In this document: piece after piece, positions 17,813 through 27,666 of the stretch
How positions within the stretch are numbered: position 1 is the stretch's first letter
How the letters are laid out: each line of letters opens with the position of its first letter
Assembly (NCBI RefSeq): GCF_003100395.1
Contig: NZ_CP029210.1
Location: forward strand, 1,240,001-1,304,000
DNA: 64,000 nucleotides
Direction: 5' to 3'
Source: Aquabacterium olei
GTDB taxonomy: Bacteria > Pseudomonadota > Gammaproteobacteria > Burkholderiales > Burkholderiaceae_C
Position numbers and translations under genes: made by a program
Notes under the pieces: model-generated
What the model saw: only the letters and a program-made list of their open reading frames with translations
Databases searched by the model: none
What the model was told of the DNA's origin: nothing

Positions 17813-18564
17813 TCACCCCATCATGCTGTCGACTTCGGCGTCCAGGTCGGCGGCGTGCAGCGCCCGTTCCGCCAGCCAGTCCAGGTTGATGCGGAAGTGG
17901 CCCCGAGGTACAGGACACCGCCCAGGGGCTGGAAGGGGCGGGCCTCCCCAGGCCGGCTGGCGGCGGCAAAGCCCTGCAGCAGCGCATCCGGAAACTTCCA
18001 GCGTCGGGCCAGCTCGGCCGTCACGTCGGCGTGGGTGCATTGCCAGCGCGCCTGCTCGAGCACGAAACGGTCGCCCGGGCGCGCGACGCTGGCCTCGATC
18101 ACCGCCACCCCTTCGCGCTCCACCTGCATCATCAGCAGTTGCCCCGTCTGCAGCATCAGGCCGCCGAGGTAGGCCACTTCACCGTCGACCATGGCCGGAC
18201 GGGCCAGCAGGGCCGCGTAGTGCGCGCAGGCCAGCCCCCGCCGCCAGAAGCGGCGCCGGTCGAGCCCGGGCACCGCCGGGAAGCTGCGTGCCATGCAGCT
18301 GGCCATGGCGAGGTTGCGCAGCGTCACCATGCCGAGCGTCGCCGTGGCCTCGCGCAGGCTGCTGATGCTGCGCAACGGGCTGTAGCGTGCCGTGTTGGCC
18401 ACGCGCAGCACCGAGGCGCTCAAGGCGGGGTCTTTCCCGATCACCAGGGCCAGGTCGTTGAGCGACAGGTTGTCGTCATCAAGGCTGCGCATCAGCTCCA
18501 TGGCGACCCCGGGCATGTTGGGCAGAACGAGCGAGAACGGGAAGAAGGTGCTGACGGCGCTCAT
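17813..18564 (-). pseudogene. HDOD-domain protein with an apparent one-base deletion near the 3' end
   Basis: HDOD proteins are HD-fold, usually non-catalytic signalling proteins. From the ATG at 18564 the frame shows an HDOD domain: LPNMPGVAMELMRSLDDDN, NDLALVIGKDPALSASVLRVAN, SSLREATATLGMVTLRNLAM, and GGLMLQTGQLLMMQ. After GGVLYLG the frame runs into unlikely sequence ending at 17821, whereas another minus frame continues sensibly as HFRINLDWLAERALHAADLDAEV and stops at 17813. The switch falls in a run of four C on the plus strand (17901-17904). The span 18564-17813 is 752 bases, 3n-1, as expected for a lost base; adding one G gives a 250-residue protein. As written, 247 residues are made with about 30 altered C-terminal ones. 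Sequencing error and a real mutation are both possible. Confidence 0.8.
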
Positions 18565-18722
18565 GACGTTAGGCGGGAGCAGGTGCGCCACTCTAGGCGG
18601 GCGTCGGCGTGTGCGCCCGTGCAGAAAGCACGTTTCACCGAGGATGTCTGGGCTTTGCAACATCGCCGGGGCCGGGGCTCCTCGGCACGGCGGGGGCCTG
18701 CCTTTGCTGCACACTGCGCGCC

Positions 18723-20381
18723 ATGCAGCACAGCGAGATGGTGACCGTGGGATTGCACTGGGGCACGGGCCTGGGTGCGGCCGCCATCTGGGTGGACGGG
18801 CGGCTGGCTTTTGCCGCGGCCGAAGAGCGGCTGACGCGGCGCAAGGGCAGCCGCGCCTGTCCGGTGCACGCGCTGGCGGCGGGGCTGCAGATGCTGGGCC
18901 TGACCGCCGCGGACGTGCGTCGCTTCGTCGTGGCCGGGGCGTCGACGCTGCAGCAGGATCCGGACTGGCAACACTGGGCGGCCACCCACAAGGTGGCGGC
19001 CCCGCGCGTTTTGAGCGTGCCCTTGATGGCGGCGCAGTGGGCGCAGGCCGTCGGGCTGTCACCGTTCGATGAGGCGGCCGTGTGGTGCAGCGAGGCCCAT
19101 GCCGTCGCTGGCGGCGGTGAGCTGGGGCGCCGCGGTGTGCAGAGCCGGGATGGCGTGCGGGCGGTGAGGGCGGAGCCCGGGCCCCACGGCATGGGCGCGG
19201 TGTATGGTGCGGTGACACGCTGGCTCGGCCTTCGCCCCGATGGCGACGAGTGGCGCGTGATGGGCGCAGCCGCATGGGGCGATCCGGGGCGGTATGCGCA
19301 GGCCTGGTCTGTGGCCCTGGCGGACGACCCGGAACGCGGCTTGCGGTTCGCCCCTGGCCTGTGGGAGACGACGCCTGACGGTGGCCTGCAGTGGGCACCC
19401 GAGCCGGCCGAGACGCTGTTCGGCCCACCCCGTCACCCTGAAGCGCCTTGGGAGGCCGCCAATTTCGATCTGGCGGCGTCCGTTCAGGCCCTGGCTGAAG
19501 GCCATGTGCTGGCCCGGCTGCACGCCCTGCATGAGCAGACCGGCCTGCGCCGGGTGTGCCTGGGCGGCAGCGTGATGTTGAACTCGCTGGCGAATGGGCG
19601 GGCCGCCCTGGAAGGGCCTTTCGATGCCGTCTACGTGCCGTTCGCCCCGGATGCCAGTGGCTGCGCCATCGGCGCCGCCTTGCTGGGGGCGCAGCAGCTG
19701 GGCTGGACCGCGCCGCTGGTCGAGCGGGGCGAGGCCGGCGTGAGTTCCTGCCTGGGGCGCGCGTTTGCCGAGGCCGAGGTGATGGCAGCGCTCGACGGGG
19801 CGGGCCTCTCCTGGCGCCGCCTGCAGGACGGCGAGCGGGAGGCCGAGGCCGTGGCCCGTCTGCAGCAGGGGCAGGTGCTCGGCTGGTTTCAGGACCGGGC
19901 CGAGTTCGGCCCTCGGGCGCTGGGGGCCCGCTCCATCGTGGCCGACCCGCGCCAGCCCGGCATGCAGGACCGCATCAACCGGGCCGTGAAGTTCCGCGAG
20001 GCGTTCCGACCGTTCGCCCCCGCGGTGCTGGCCTCGGCCCAGCCGGACTGGTTCGAGGGCACGCGGCAGCCCGCCTCGCCCTACATGGACAAGGTGCTGC
20101 CGTTCAGGGCTCACCGCCGGGCCGAGGTGCCGGCCGTGGTGCACCGCGACGGCACCGGGCGCCTGCAGACGGTGGATGCGCACGCGCCAGCCCGGTGGCG
20201 GGGGCTGATCGAGGCCTTTGCCCGGGCCACCGGCGTGCCGATGTTGCTCGACACCTCCTTCAATGTCGATGGCGAGCCGGTGGTGGACAGTCCGCAGGAC
20301 GCCGTGCGGACCTTCCAGGCCGCCGGGCTGGATGCGTTGTTCATCGGCGACCTGGTGGCGGCCCGCCCGCCGTGCGCTTGA
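18723..20381 (+). CDS. NodU/TobZ-type carbamoyltransferase with degenerate N-terminal motifs
   Basis: This family transfers carbamoyl groups to sugars or antibiotics via carbamoyl-adenylate. The 552-residue product has a well-kept C-terminal domain: [38 protein letters not shown] and [20 protein letters not shown]. The central [16 protein letters not shown] and [12 protein letters not shown] are also typical. In the N-terminal Kae1-like domain, however, the usual HDSAAA is replaced by WGTGLGAAA, and the HHxxHA metal-binding motif is reduced to SEAHA. Activity may therefore be changed or lost. The frame opens at 18609, but the ATG at 18723 fits the family N-terminus. It is divergent from the HDOD gene; the acceptor substrate is unknown. 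Confidence 0.85.
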   Translation: MQHSEMVTVGLHWGTGLGAAAIWVDGRLAFAAAEERLTRRKGSRACPVHALAAGLQMLGLTAADVRRFVVAGASTLQQDPDWQHWAATHKVAAPRVLSVPLMAAQWAQAVGLSPFDEAAVWCSEAHAVAGGGELGRRGVQSRDGVRAVRAEPGPHGMGAVYGAVTRWLGLRPDGDEWRVMGAAAWGDPGRYAQAWSVALADDPERGLRFAPGLWETTPDGGLQWAPEPAETLFGPPRHPEAPWEAANFDLAASVQALAEGHVLARLHALHEQTGLRRVCLGGSVMLNSLANGRAALEGPFDAVYVPFAPDASGCAIGAALLGAQQLGWTAPLVERGEAGVSSCLGRAFAEAEVMAALDGAGLSWRRLQDGEREAEAVARLQQGQVLGWFQDRAEFGPRALGARSIVADPRQPGMQDRINRAVKFREAFRPFAPAVLASAQPDWFEGTRQPASPYMDKVLPFRAHRRAEVPAVVHRDGTGRLQTVDAHAPARWRGLIEAFARATGVPMLLDTSFNVDGEPVVDSPQDAVRTFQAAGLDALFIGDLVAARPPCA

Positions 20382-20512
20382 TCGGCGGCAAATGCGGGTC
20401 ATACGTGACATTCGTTGCATCGCCGGGGCGTGGACGTGTCGCGGTTGACATGCGCGTTTCGCGCGGTGCGACTACCATCTGTCCGCAATCCGTGAACCAG
20501 GCTGCTCCCTCC

Positions 20513-22576
20513 ATGCCCCTCCTTCCTGTCTCGCCGTGGCGGCGACTCGGCGCGCTGGCGCTTTCTACCTTGTTGGCGACACCGCTTGTGTCGCAGGGGG
20601 CGCTGGCCGCGTCTGACCTGCCCGGCACCGCCCGCGTCATCGTCAAGCTGCGTGCCGACAGCGACCTCGCCACCGTCAGCCAGCGGCAGGCCGCACAGGG
20701 GCTGGCCGCCGACGAACCGAGGCCGATGCGTCGACTGGGGCAGCGCGCCGGACTGGCCCTGACCGACGGGCGGCAGGTGGCGCCCCGCATGCACGTGGCC
20801 ATGGCCAACGGGATGACCGCCCGTGATCTGGCCGCCCGCCTGGCAGCTCGCAGCGACGTGGAGTACGCCGTCGTGGACGGCTGGCGCCGGCCCGGTAGCG
20901 TGGCGGAGCCGACCGACCCGATGTTTGCCGCGAGCGCGACCGCTGCGCTGCCTGCCGGGCAGTGGTATTTGCGAGCGCCCACCCCCACCCTCAAGGCCGC
21001 GATCAACGCGCAGGCAGCCTGGTCGACGCTGGGGACCCGCGCTGGCCTGAATGCGGTCGGCAGCAATTCGGTGGTCGTGGCGGTGCTGGACACCGGCGTG
21101 CGCTTCGATCACCCGGATCTGAGCAGCAAGCTGATTTCACCGGGCTACAGCATGGTGGCCGAGGGCACGCGGGCCGGCTATCCCGGTGGCGGGCGTGTGG
21201 CCGATGCGTCCGACCTGGGCGACTGGCTGACGCAAGCCGAGATCACTGCCAACCCTTCGCTGTATGACGATTGCGAGGTGCGGCCCAGCAGTTCGTGGCA
21301 CGGCACGCAGGTCAGTGGTGTGCTGGGCGCCAGCAGCGACAACGGCGTCGGCATGGCGTCGGTGGCGTGGGAGCCCCGCCTGCTGCCGGTGCGCGTGCTG
21401 GCGAAGTGCGGGGGGTACGACTCGGACATCATTGCCGGCATGCGCTGGGCTGCTGGGCTGTCGGTCAACGGCGTGAGCGTCCTGAGCAGCACCTCGACTG
21501 CCCGGGTGATCAACCTGAGCCTGGGTGGCACGGGCACGTGTTCGGCGGCCTACCGCGACGTGGTGGCCGAGCTGACCGCGCGAAACGTGGTGGTGGTGGC
21601 CTCGGCCGGCAACTCGGACGGCGAGGCCGTGACGGTGCCCGCCAACTGCCCCGGGGTGATTGCCGTGGGCGGCCTGCGGCACGTGGGCACCAAGGTCGGG
21701 TATTCGGCGCTGGGCCCGGAGGTGACGCTGAGCGCACCCAGCGGCAACTGCGTGAACTCGGCGTCCGACTCGAACTGCGAATACCCGATCCTCACCACGT
21801 TGAACAGCGGTACCACCACGCCGGTGACCGGCAGCGGTGGCGCGATCTACAGCAGCAGCACCAGGCCCACCTACGGCACCAGCTTCGCGGCCCCTCAGGT
21901 GAGCGGCGCCGTGGCACTGCTGCTCAGCGCGCGGCCCGAGCTGACGCCGGCTGCGGTCGCGCAGATCCTGCGCAACACCGCCCGGGCGTTTCCGAGCGCC
22001 GGGGGCAGTTCGGGCACCCCACGGTGCACGGCACCGGTGGCGGGCTCGAAGCAGCTCGAGTGCCATTGCACGGAAACCACGTGCGGCGCCGGCATGCTGG
22101 ACGTGGGCCAGGCCGTGGCTGCGGTCGACCAGCCGGTCGCCGTGGTGTCCACCGGTGGCGCCACGCTGTACCCAGGGCGCGCCATCACACTCAGCGGTGT
22201 CGGCTCGATGGGCAGCACCGCCACGGCCCAGATCACGAGCCACAGCTGGAGCCTGCGGGACGGGGGCGGGATCGTCACCGCGTTGTCGGGTGACACCAGC
22301 ACCGCTTCCGTGACGGCCACCCCCTCGGCGGCGGGCAGTTTCAAGGTGCGCTTGACTGTGACCGATGACCAGGGGCGCACCGGCACCTCGGACCACCTCG
22401 TGCACGTGGCGAGCGCCGTCGTGGCACCCAGCAGCAGCAACGGGGGCGGCAGCTCGGGCGGTGGAGGCGGCGGCCGCATCGACGTGGCGGCCCTGCTGGC
22501 CCTGGTGCTGGTGTGCGCAGTGGCCGCCAGCCGGCGCCCCGCGCGGGTGTTCAGGGCACCAGCACGTAGTCGCTGA
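20513..22576 (+). CDS. Exported S8 (subtilisin-like) serine protease with C-terminal sorting tail
   Basis: A 687-residue secreted serine peptidase. The signal peptide (RRLGALALSTLLATPL, cut near GALAASD) is followed by a propeptide of about 130 residues. The catalytic domain has the complete triad: Asp in VVAVLDTGVRFDHPDL, His in SSSWHGTQVSGVLGA and Ser in YGTSFAAPQVSGAVALL, with the oxyanion Asn in VVASAGNSDGE. Paired cysteines suggest disulfides. A PKD-like module (VVSTGGATLYPGRAITLSGVG) follows, then a Ser/Gly-rich linker, a hydrophobic segment (VAALLALVLVCAVAA) and an Arg-rich end, a GlyGly-CTERM-like anchor. The ATG at 20513 is preferred; 20450 is an alternative. The 3' end overlaps the convergent FliL-like gene by 26 bases. 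Confidence 0.9.
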   Translation: MPLLPVSPWRRLGALALSTLLATPLVSQGALAASDLPGTARVIVKLRADSDLATVSQRQAAQGLAADEPRPMRRLGQRAGLALTDGRQVAPRMHVAMANGMTARDLAARLAARSDVEYAVVDGWRRPGSVAEPTDPMFAASATAALPAGQWYLRAPTPTLKAAINAQAAWSTLGTRAGLNAVGSNSVVVAVLDTGVRFDHPDLSSKLISPGYSMVAEGTRAGYPGGGRVADASDLGDWLTQAEITANPSLYDDCEVRPSSSWHGTQVSGVLGASSDNGVGMASVAWEPRLLPVRVLAKCGGYDSDIIAGMRWAAGLSVNGVSVLSSTSTARVINLSLGGTGTCSAAYRDVVAELTARNVVVVASAGNSDGEAVTVPANCPGVIAVGGLRHVGTKVGYSALGPEVTLSAPSGNCVNSASDSNCEYPILTTLNSGTTTPVTGSGGAIYSSSTRPTYGTSFAAPQVSGAVALLLSARPELTPAAVAQILRNTARAFPSAGGSSGTPRCTAPVAGSKQLECHCTETTCGAGMLDVGQAVAAVDQPVAVVSTGGATLYPGRAITLSGVGSMGSTATAQITSHSWSLRDGGGIVTALSGDTSTASVTATPSAAGSFKVRLTVTDDQGRTGTSDHLVHVASAVVAPSSSNGGGSSGGGGGGRIDVAALLALVLVCAVAASRRPARVFRAPARSR

Positions 22577-23006
22577 AGGCCACGCGCTGCACGCGCGCGT
22601 TGATGTGCTGGCGTGCGAGGTGGTCGTTCACGCTGCGGCGGATCTCGCGTGACATCTCGCGCATGCCGTCCGGCCCGACCACGTCTTCGGCGCTCAGTTC
22701 GGCGCCCAACTGGGTCACCATGGACTTGAAGGCGGGCGTCAGCGGGGCCAGCACCGCCTGGGCGTCCTTGTCGCTGACCTGCAGGCTCACCTCGACGCGC
22801 ACGAAGCTGCCATCGGCCAGTTGGGGTGTCATGCGCCCCAGGTCGACCCAGGCCGGGCGCGGGCGTGCCGGGTCTTCGGCGGGCTTCTGGGTGTAGAACC
22901 AGACGCCCAATCCGAGCCCCAGCGTGGCCAGCCCGATGCCAAGGCCCACGAGCCAGTCCTGGCGGTCGCGGCGGGGCGGGGTGGTGGCAGGGCGGTCGGT
23001 CGGCAT
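22551..23006 (-). CDS. FliL-like flagellar basal-body-associated protein
   Basis: FliL is a single-pass inner-membrane protein around the flagellar stator. This 151-residue protein has a short cytoplasmic N-terminus, one helix (WLVGLGIGLATLGLGLGVWFY) at about residues 18-38, and a periplasmic domain with VRVEVSLQVSDKDAQAVLAP and a C-terminal VQRVAFSDYVLVP typical of the FliL fold. It lies alone, not in a fliLMN operon, so it could be a paralogue with another role; no other fliL can be seen in this window. It is divergent from the RND adaptor gene. Confidence 0.72.
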   Translation of the reverse strand: MPTDRPATTPPRRDRQDWLVGLGIGLATLGLGLGVWFYTQKPAEDPARPRPAWVDLGRMTPQLADGSFVRVEVSLQVSDKDAQAVLAPLTPAFKSMVTQLGAELSAEDVVGPDGMREMSREIRRSVNDHLARQHINARVQRVAFSDYVLVP

Positions 23007-23245
23007 GCGTCAGGTCCTCTGGGCCAAGTGGTCGAAAACGCAAAGCTTAGGGCGCCGGCCGCCGATTGTGGGCGGCACACCGCGCCCGCGTGCGACATCT
23101 GCACGCTCGTGTGCGGCGGCGTGGCATTCACGAAACTTTTCTGTGTGAGGCACGGCCGGGTCATGTGGCGGTGCGACCATGCACGCTTTGACACAATGCG
23201 GGCGCAGCCCGGCCCCTTGCCGGGCACCGGATCACAGACTACGCA

Positions 23246-24547
23246 ATGACAGCGACGACGGCGAGCGGGCAGCAGGCCCGGATGGACCGAGGTGGACAGC
23301 AGGGGCGCATGCGCTGGGTGGGCCTGCTGGCGCTGGCTGCCCTGTTGGCGGCCCTGGGTTGGTGGTGGGCGCAGCGGGGGGCAGACCCGAAGGCTGACAC
23401 CGCTGCCGTTGCGCGCGGGCCCGCGGGCAAGACCCCGCCCGGAGAGCGCCGACGCGGGGGCCGGGGTGGCAATGACAAGCCCGTGCCTGTACGAACCGGC
23501 GAGGTCGTGCGCCAGGACATGGATGTGGTGCTCGATGCGCTGGGCACCGTGACGTCCACCGCGACGGCGACCGTGCGGGTGCGGGTGGACGGGCTGCTGC
23601 AGTCGGTTCACTTCACAGAAGGCCAGCAGGTGAAGGCGGGCGATGTGCTGGCCCGCATCGACCCCGCCCCGTTCGAGGTGGCGCTGGCCCAGGCACAAGG
23701 CCAGCTCCAGCGTGACCGGGCCCTGCTGGACAACGCCCGTCTGGCCGCGCGCCGCCTGGCCGAGCTGGTGCGGCAGGACGCCGCTTCGCAACAGGAGCTG
23801 GAGGCGCAACAGGCGCAGGTCGCGCAGTTCGAGGGCACGATCAAGATCGACCAGGCTGCGGTGGACGATGCCCGGCTGAAGCTGGGCTACACCCGCGTCA
23901 CGGCGCCGGTCTCGGGCCGCATCGGCCTGCGTCAGGTCGACCCGGGCAACATGGTGCGCAGCACCGACACCAGTGGCCTGGCGGTGATCAACCAGGTGCA
24001 GCCGATCAGCGTGGTGTTTGCGCTGCCGCAGGACCAGATCGGGGCGCTGAATGGCCGCCCGGATGGCCTGGAAGTGCAGGCGTTCGACCGTTCGGGCGGC
24101 CGCCGGCTGGCGGTGGGGCGGCTGATCGCGGTGGACAACCAGATCGACGCGACCACGGGCACGGTCAAGCTCAAGGCGCGGTTTGCCAATGCGGACGGGG
24201 TGCTGTTTCCCAACCAGTTCGTCAACACGCGGCTGCGCGTGAACCGTCTGACCGGTGTGCCGAGCATTCCCGAGGCGGCCTTGTTGCGAGGGGCCAAGGG
24301 CACGCACGTGTATGTGGTGGAGGGCGGCAAGGCCCGCATGCAACTGGTGCAGATCGGCCCGCGTGACCGGGGACGTGTGGCGGTGACCGAAGGCCTGAGC
24401 GGCGGCGAGCAGGTGGTGGTGGACGGCAGTGAGCGGCTGGAAGACGGCAGCGCGGTGGACGTGGTCCCAGCCGGGGCCGCCGCGGCCTCTGCGGCGTCGA
24501 CCGCCTCCGCGCCCGGCGCCGCGCGCCGCGGTCGGCCCGCGCACTGA
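23246..24547 (+). CDS. mdtA: RND efflux periplasmic adaptor (MdtA-like)
   Basis: Membrane-fusion subunit linking inner-membrane RND pumps to an outer-membrane channel. The 433 residues show an N-terminal helix (WVGLLALAALLAALGWWWA), a basic/Gly-rich linker, and the biotinyl-lipoyl halves VRVRVDGLLQSVHFTEGQQV and LGYTRVTAPVSGRIGLRQV. An alpha-helical hairpin (ALAQAQGQLQRDRALLDNARL) lies between them and a beta-barrel domain with LPQDQIGALN and FPNQFVNTRLRV follows. These match MdtA more than AcrA. An Ala-rich tail ends the protein. It leads an operon with two different permeases, as in mdtABC. No ribosome site is obvious before the ATG at 23246; M13 (23282) is an alternative. Confidence 0.93.
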   Translation: MTATTASGQQARMDRGGQQGRMRWVGLLALAALLAALGWWWAQRGADPKADTAAVARGPAGKTPPGERRRGGRGGNDKPVPVRTGEVVRQDMDVVLDALGTVTSTATATVRVRVDGLLQSVHFTEGQQVKAGDVLARIDPAPFEVALAQAQGQLQRDRALLDNARLAARRLAELVRQDAASQQELEAQQAQVAQFEGTIKIDQAAVDDARLKLGYTRVTAPVSGRIGLRQVDPGNMVRSTDTSGLAVINQVQPISVVFALPQDQIGALNGRPDGLEVQAFDRSGGRRLAVGRLIAVDNQIDATTGTVKLKARFANADGVLFPNQFVNTRLRVNRLTGVPSIPEAALLRGAKGTHVYVVEGGKARMQLVQIGPRDRGRVAVTEGLSGGEQVVVDGSERLEDGSAVDVVPAGAAAASAASTASAPGAARRGRPAH

Positions 24548-24573
24548 CACGTTCACGCTGACCGGATGCCCGC

Positions 24574-27500
24574 ATGAACCCGTCGCGCCTTTTCATCGAG
24601 CGGCCGGTGGCCACCACGCTGCTGATGCTGGCCCTGCTGCTGGTGGGCCTGCTGGGCTGGCGGCAGCTGCCCGTGGCCGCGCTCCCGCAGGTGGATTACC
24701 CCACCATCCAGGTCGTGACGCTGTACCCCGGTGCGAGTCCGGACGTGATGGCGTCGGCCGTGACCGCGCCTCTGGAGCGCCAGCTGGGGCAGATGCCCGG
24801 CCTGGCGCGCATGGCGAGCACGAGTTCGGGTGGCGCTTCGGTGATCACGCTGCGCTTCAACCTGGGCTTGCCGCTTGACGTGGCCGAGCAGGCCGTGCAG
24901 GCGGCACTCAACGGGGCCGCGACCCTGCTGCCGACCGACCTGCCGATGCCGCCCATCTACAACAAGGTCAACCCGGCCGATGCGCCGGTGATGACCCTGG
25001 GCGTGACCTCCAGCAGCCTGCCCCTCACCCGGGTGCAGGACCTGGTCGACACGCGGGTGGCTCAGAAGATCTCGCAATTGCCGGGCGTGGGGCTGGTGGC
25101 ACTCTCGGGCGGGCAGCGACCGGCCGTGCGCATCCAGGCCAACCCGGCGGCGCTCGCTGCGCTCGGCCTGACTCTGGATGACGTGCGCACCGCCATCGGC
25201 AACGCCAACGTCAACCAGGCCAAGGGCAGCTTCGACGGCCCGTCTCAGGCGGCCACGATCGACGCCAACGACCAGTTGCGCTCGGCCGCCGAATACCGCG
25301 ACCTCGTCATCGCCTGGAAGAACGGCGGACCCATCCGCCTGCGTGATGTGGCCCAGACCGTGGACGCCGCCGAGAACACGCGCCTGGCGGCCTGGGCCAA
25401 CGATCGGGCCGCGGTGGTGCTCAGCATCCAGCGGCAACCGGGTGCCAACGTGATCGAGACGGTCGACCGCATCCACGCGCTGCTGCCCGAGTTGCGCGCG
25501 GCGCTGCCGTCCACGGTGCAGCTCACCGAGCTGAGCGACCGCACCACCACCATCCGCGCCTCGGTGTCGGCCACGCAGTTCGAGCTGGCGGTGGCGGTGG
25601 GGCTGGTGGTGCTGGTCATCCTGCTGTTTTTGCGCAATGGCCGCGCCACGCTGATTCCGGCCGTGACGGTGCCGCTCTCGCTGGTGGGCACGCTGGCCGT
25701 GATGGCCTTGCTGGGCTTCTCGATCAACAACCTGACGCTGATGGCGCTGACGGTGGCGGCCGGCTTCGTGGTCGACGACGCCATCGTGGTGGTCGAGAAC
25801 ATCGCGCGCTATGTGGAGGAGGGCGAATCGCTGATGCAGGCGGCGCTCAAGGGCAGCGAGCAGATTGCGTTCACCATCATCTCGCTGACCCTGTCGTTGA
25901 TTGCCGTGCTGATCCCGTTGCTGTTCATGGGCGATGTGGTCGGGCGGCTGTTCCGCGAGTTCGCCGTCACGCTGGCGGTGGCCATCCTCATCTCGGGTGG
26001 GGTGTCGCTGACGCTGACGCCGATGATGAGCGCCCGGCTGCTGCAGCCTCACCGCGCACAGCGCGAGAACGCCTTTTTCCGGTTCTGCGGTCGCGTGCTC
26101 GATCGGCTGGTGGCGCAGTACGACGCGGCGCTGAAGGTGGTGCTGGCGCATCAGGGCACGACCCTGCTGGTGGCGCTGGGCACCGTTGCCGTTACCGCGG
26201 TGCTGTACCTGTGGGTGCCCAAGGGCTTCTTTCCGGCGCAGGACACCGGGGCGCTTCAAGGCATCACGCTGGCCGGCCAGTCCACCTCGTTTGCGGCGAT
26301 GGCCGACCGGCAGCAGGCCCTGGCCCGGGCGCTGCTGGCCGATCCAACCGTGCACGGTCTCAGCTCGCACATCGGTGTCGATGGTCAGAACCCCACGCTC
26401 AACAGCGGTCGGCTGCACATCACGCTGGCGCCGCATGCCGAGCGCAGCGAGCCGGCCGAGGTGGTGATGCAGCGGCTGGCCGAGCGCGCGCGCGCCGTGC
26501 CGGGCATCGACCTGTTCCTGCAACCGGTGCAGGAGCTGGGCATCGAAGACACGCTGAGCCGGGGGCAGTTCCGGCTGGTGGTGCAGAGCGCGCGGCCGGA
26601 AGAACTCTCGCGCTGGGTGCCGACGCTGGTCGAACGGCTGCGGACCCTGCCCGAAGTGCAGGACGTGAGCAGCGACCTTCAGGAGGAGGGGCTGCAGGCG
26701 TTTGTGGAGATCGATCGCGAGGCCGCCGGCCGCCTGGGCGTGACCGTGGCCGCCATCGACAACGTGCTCTACAGCGCCTTCGGGCAGCGGATGATCTCCA
26801 CCATCTTCACGCAGGCCGCGCAGTACCGCGTGATCCTTGAGGCGGCGCCGTCCTTCCAGGTCGGGCCGCAGGCGTTGGATGACCTGTATGTGCCGGCCAG
26901 CGCACAGGGTGGGGCGCCGGTGCGGCTGTCCAGCGTGGCGCGGGTGGTGGAACGGCCGGCCACGCTGGCCATTCACCACGTGGGGCCGTTCCCCGCCGCC
27001 ACGTTGTCCTTCAACCTTTCACCGGGTGTGGCGCTCGGCGAGGCGGTGGCGGCGGTCGAGGCAGCCCAGGCCGAACTGGGCCTGCCGGCGTCGGTGCAGA
27101 CGCGCTTCGACGGCGCGGCACTCGCGTTCCGCGACTCGTTGTCCAGCACGCTGTGGCTGGTGCTGGCGGCCATCGTCACGATGTACATCGTGCTCGGCGT
27201 GCTGTACGAGAGCTTCATCCACCCGGTCACCATCCTGTCCACGCTGCCATCCGCGGCCGTGGGCGCGCTGCTGGCGCTGCTGCTCAGCGGGCGGGACTTG
27301 AGTCTGATCGCCGTCATCGGCATCGTGCTGCTGATCGGCATCGTCAAGAAGAACGCGATCATGATGATCGACTTCGCGCTGGATGCCGAACGCACGCGCG
27401 GCCTCGCGCCCCGTGACGCGATCTACGAGGCCTGCCTGCTGCGCTTCCGGCCCATCCTGATGACGACGATGGCGGCCCTGCTGGGCGCCTTGCCGATGAT

Positions 27501-27666
27501 GCTGGGCACCGGCGTCGGCGCCGAGTTGCGCCAGCCGCTGGGCATCACGCTGGTTGGCGGGTTGATCGTCAGCCAGGTGTTGACGCTGTTCACCACGCCG
27601 GTGATCTACCTCGGCTTCGTGCGCGTGCAGGGCGCCTGGCAACGTCGGCGGAGGGCCTCGGCATGA
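24574..27666 (+). CDS. mdtB: RND multidrug efflux permease subunit (MdtB-like)
   Basis: A 1030-residue proton-driven inner-membrane exporter with the RND layout: TM1, a large periplasmic loop, TM2-6, a second loop, TM8-12. It begins [20 protein letters not shown] and carries [19 protein letters not shown], the TM4 proton-relay stretch [17 protein letters not shown] with its two adjacent Asp, and [19 protein letters not shown] in the second half. Downstream of mdtA by 26 bases and overlapping mdtC by four (ATGA). In E. coli MdtB and MdtC form a heterotrimer with two MdtB; a similar complex is inferred. Confidence 0.95.
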   Translation: MNPSRLFIERPVATTLLMLALLLVGLLGWRQLPVAALPQVDYPTIQVVTLYPGASPDVMASAVTAPLERQLGQMPGLARMASTSSGGASVITLRFNLGLPLDVAEQAVQAALNGAATLLPTDLPMPPIYNKVNPADAPVMTLGVTSSSLPLTRVQDLVDTRVAQKISQLPGVGLVALSGGQRPAVRIQANPAALAALGLTLDDVRTAIGNANVNQAKGSFDGPSQAATIDANDQLRSAAEYRDLVIAWKNGGPIRLRDVAQTVDAAENTRLAAWANDRAAVVLSIQRQPGANVIETVDRIHALLPELRAALPSTVQLTELSDRTTTIRASVSATQFELAVAVGLVVLVILLFLRNGRATLIPAVTVPLSLVGTLAVMALLGFSINNLTLMALTVAAGFVVDDAIVVVENIARYVEEGESLMQAALKGSEQIAFTIISLTLSLIAVLIPLLFMGDVVGRLFREFAVTLAVAILISGGVSLTLTPMMSARLLQPHRAQRENAFFRFCGRVLDRLVAQYDAALKVVLAHQGTTLLVALGTVAVTAVLYLWVPKGFFPAQDTGALQGITLAGQSTSFAAMADRQQALARALLADPTVHGLSSHIGVDGQNPTLNSGRLHITLAPHAERSEPAEVVMQRLAERARAVPGIDLFLQPVQELGIEDTLSRGQFRLVVQSARPEELSRWVPTLVERLRTLPEVQDVSSDLQEEGLQAFVEIDREAAGRLGVTVAAIDNVLYSAFGQRMISTIFTQAAQYRVILEAAPSFQVGPQALDDLYVPASAQGGAPVRLSSVARVVERPATLAIHHVGPFPAATLSFNLSPGVALGEAVAAVEAAQAELGLPASVQTRFDGAALAFRDSLSSTLWLVLAAIVTMYIVLGVLYESFIHPVTILSTLPSAAVGALLALLLSGRDLSLIAVIGIVLLIGIVKKNAIMMIDFALDAERTRGLAPRDAIYEACLLRFRPILMTTMAALLGALPMMLGTGVGAELRQPLGITLVGGLIVSQVLTLFTTPVIYLGFVRVQGAWQRRRRASA

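Noticed and set aside
17821..19428. 535-codon version of the HDOD gene
   Set aside because: The N-terminal 288 codons are Pro/Arg-rich shadow of the carbamoyltransferase gene on the other strand.
23188..23193. TTGACA as -35 before mdtA (also 20444-20449 before the protease)
   Set aside because: No -10-like hexamer occurs at 16-18 bases downstream in either case.
24553..26979. 808-codon open frame on the minus strand opposite mdtB
   Set aside because: Rich in His, Gln, Arg and Gly with no domain logic; an antisense shadow of a high-GC gene. The same applies to 27606-29855 opposite mdtC.
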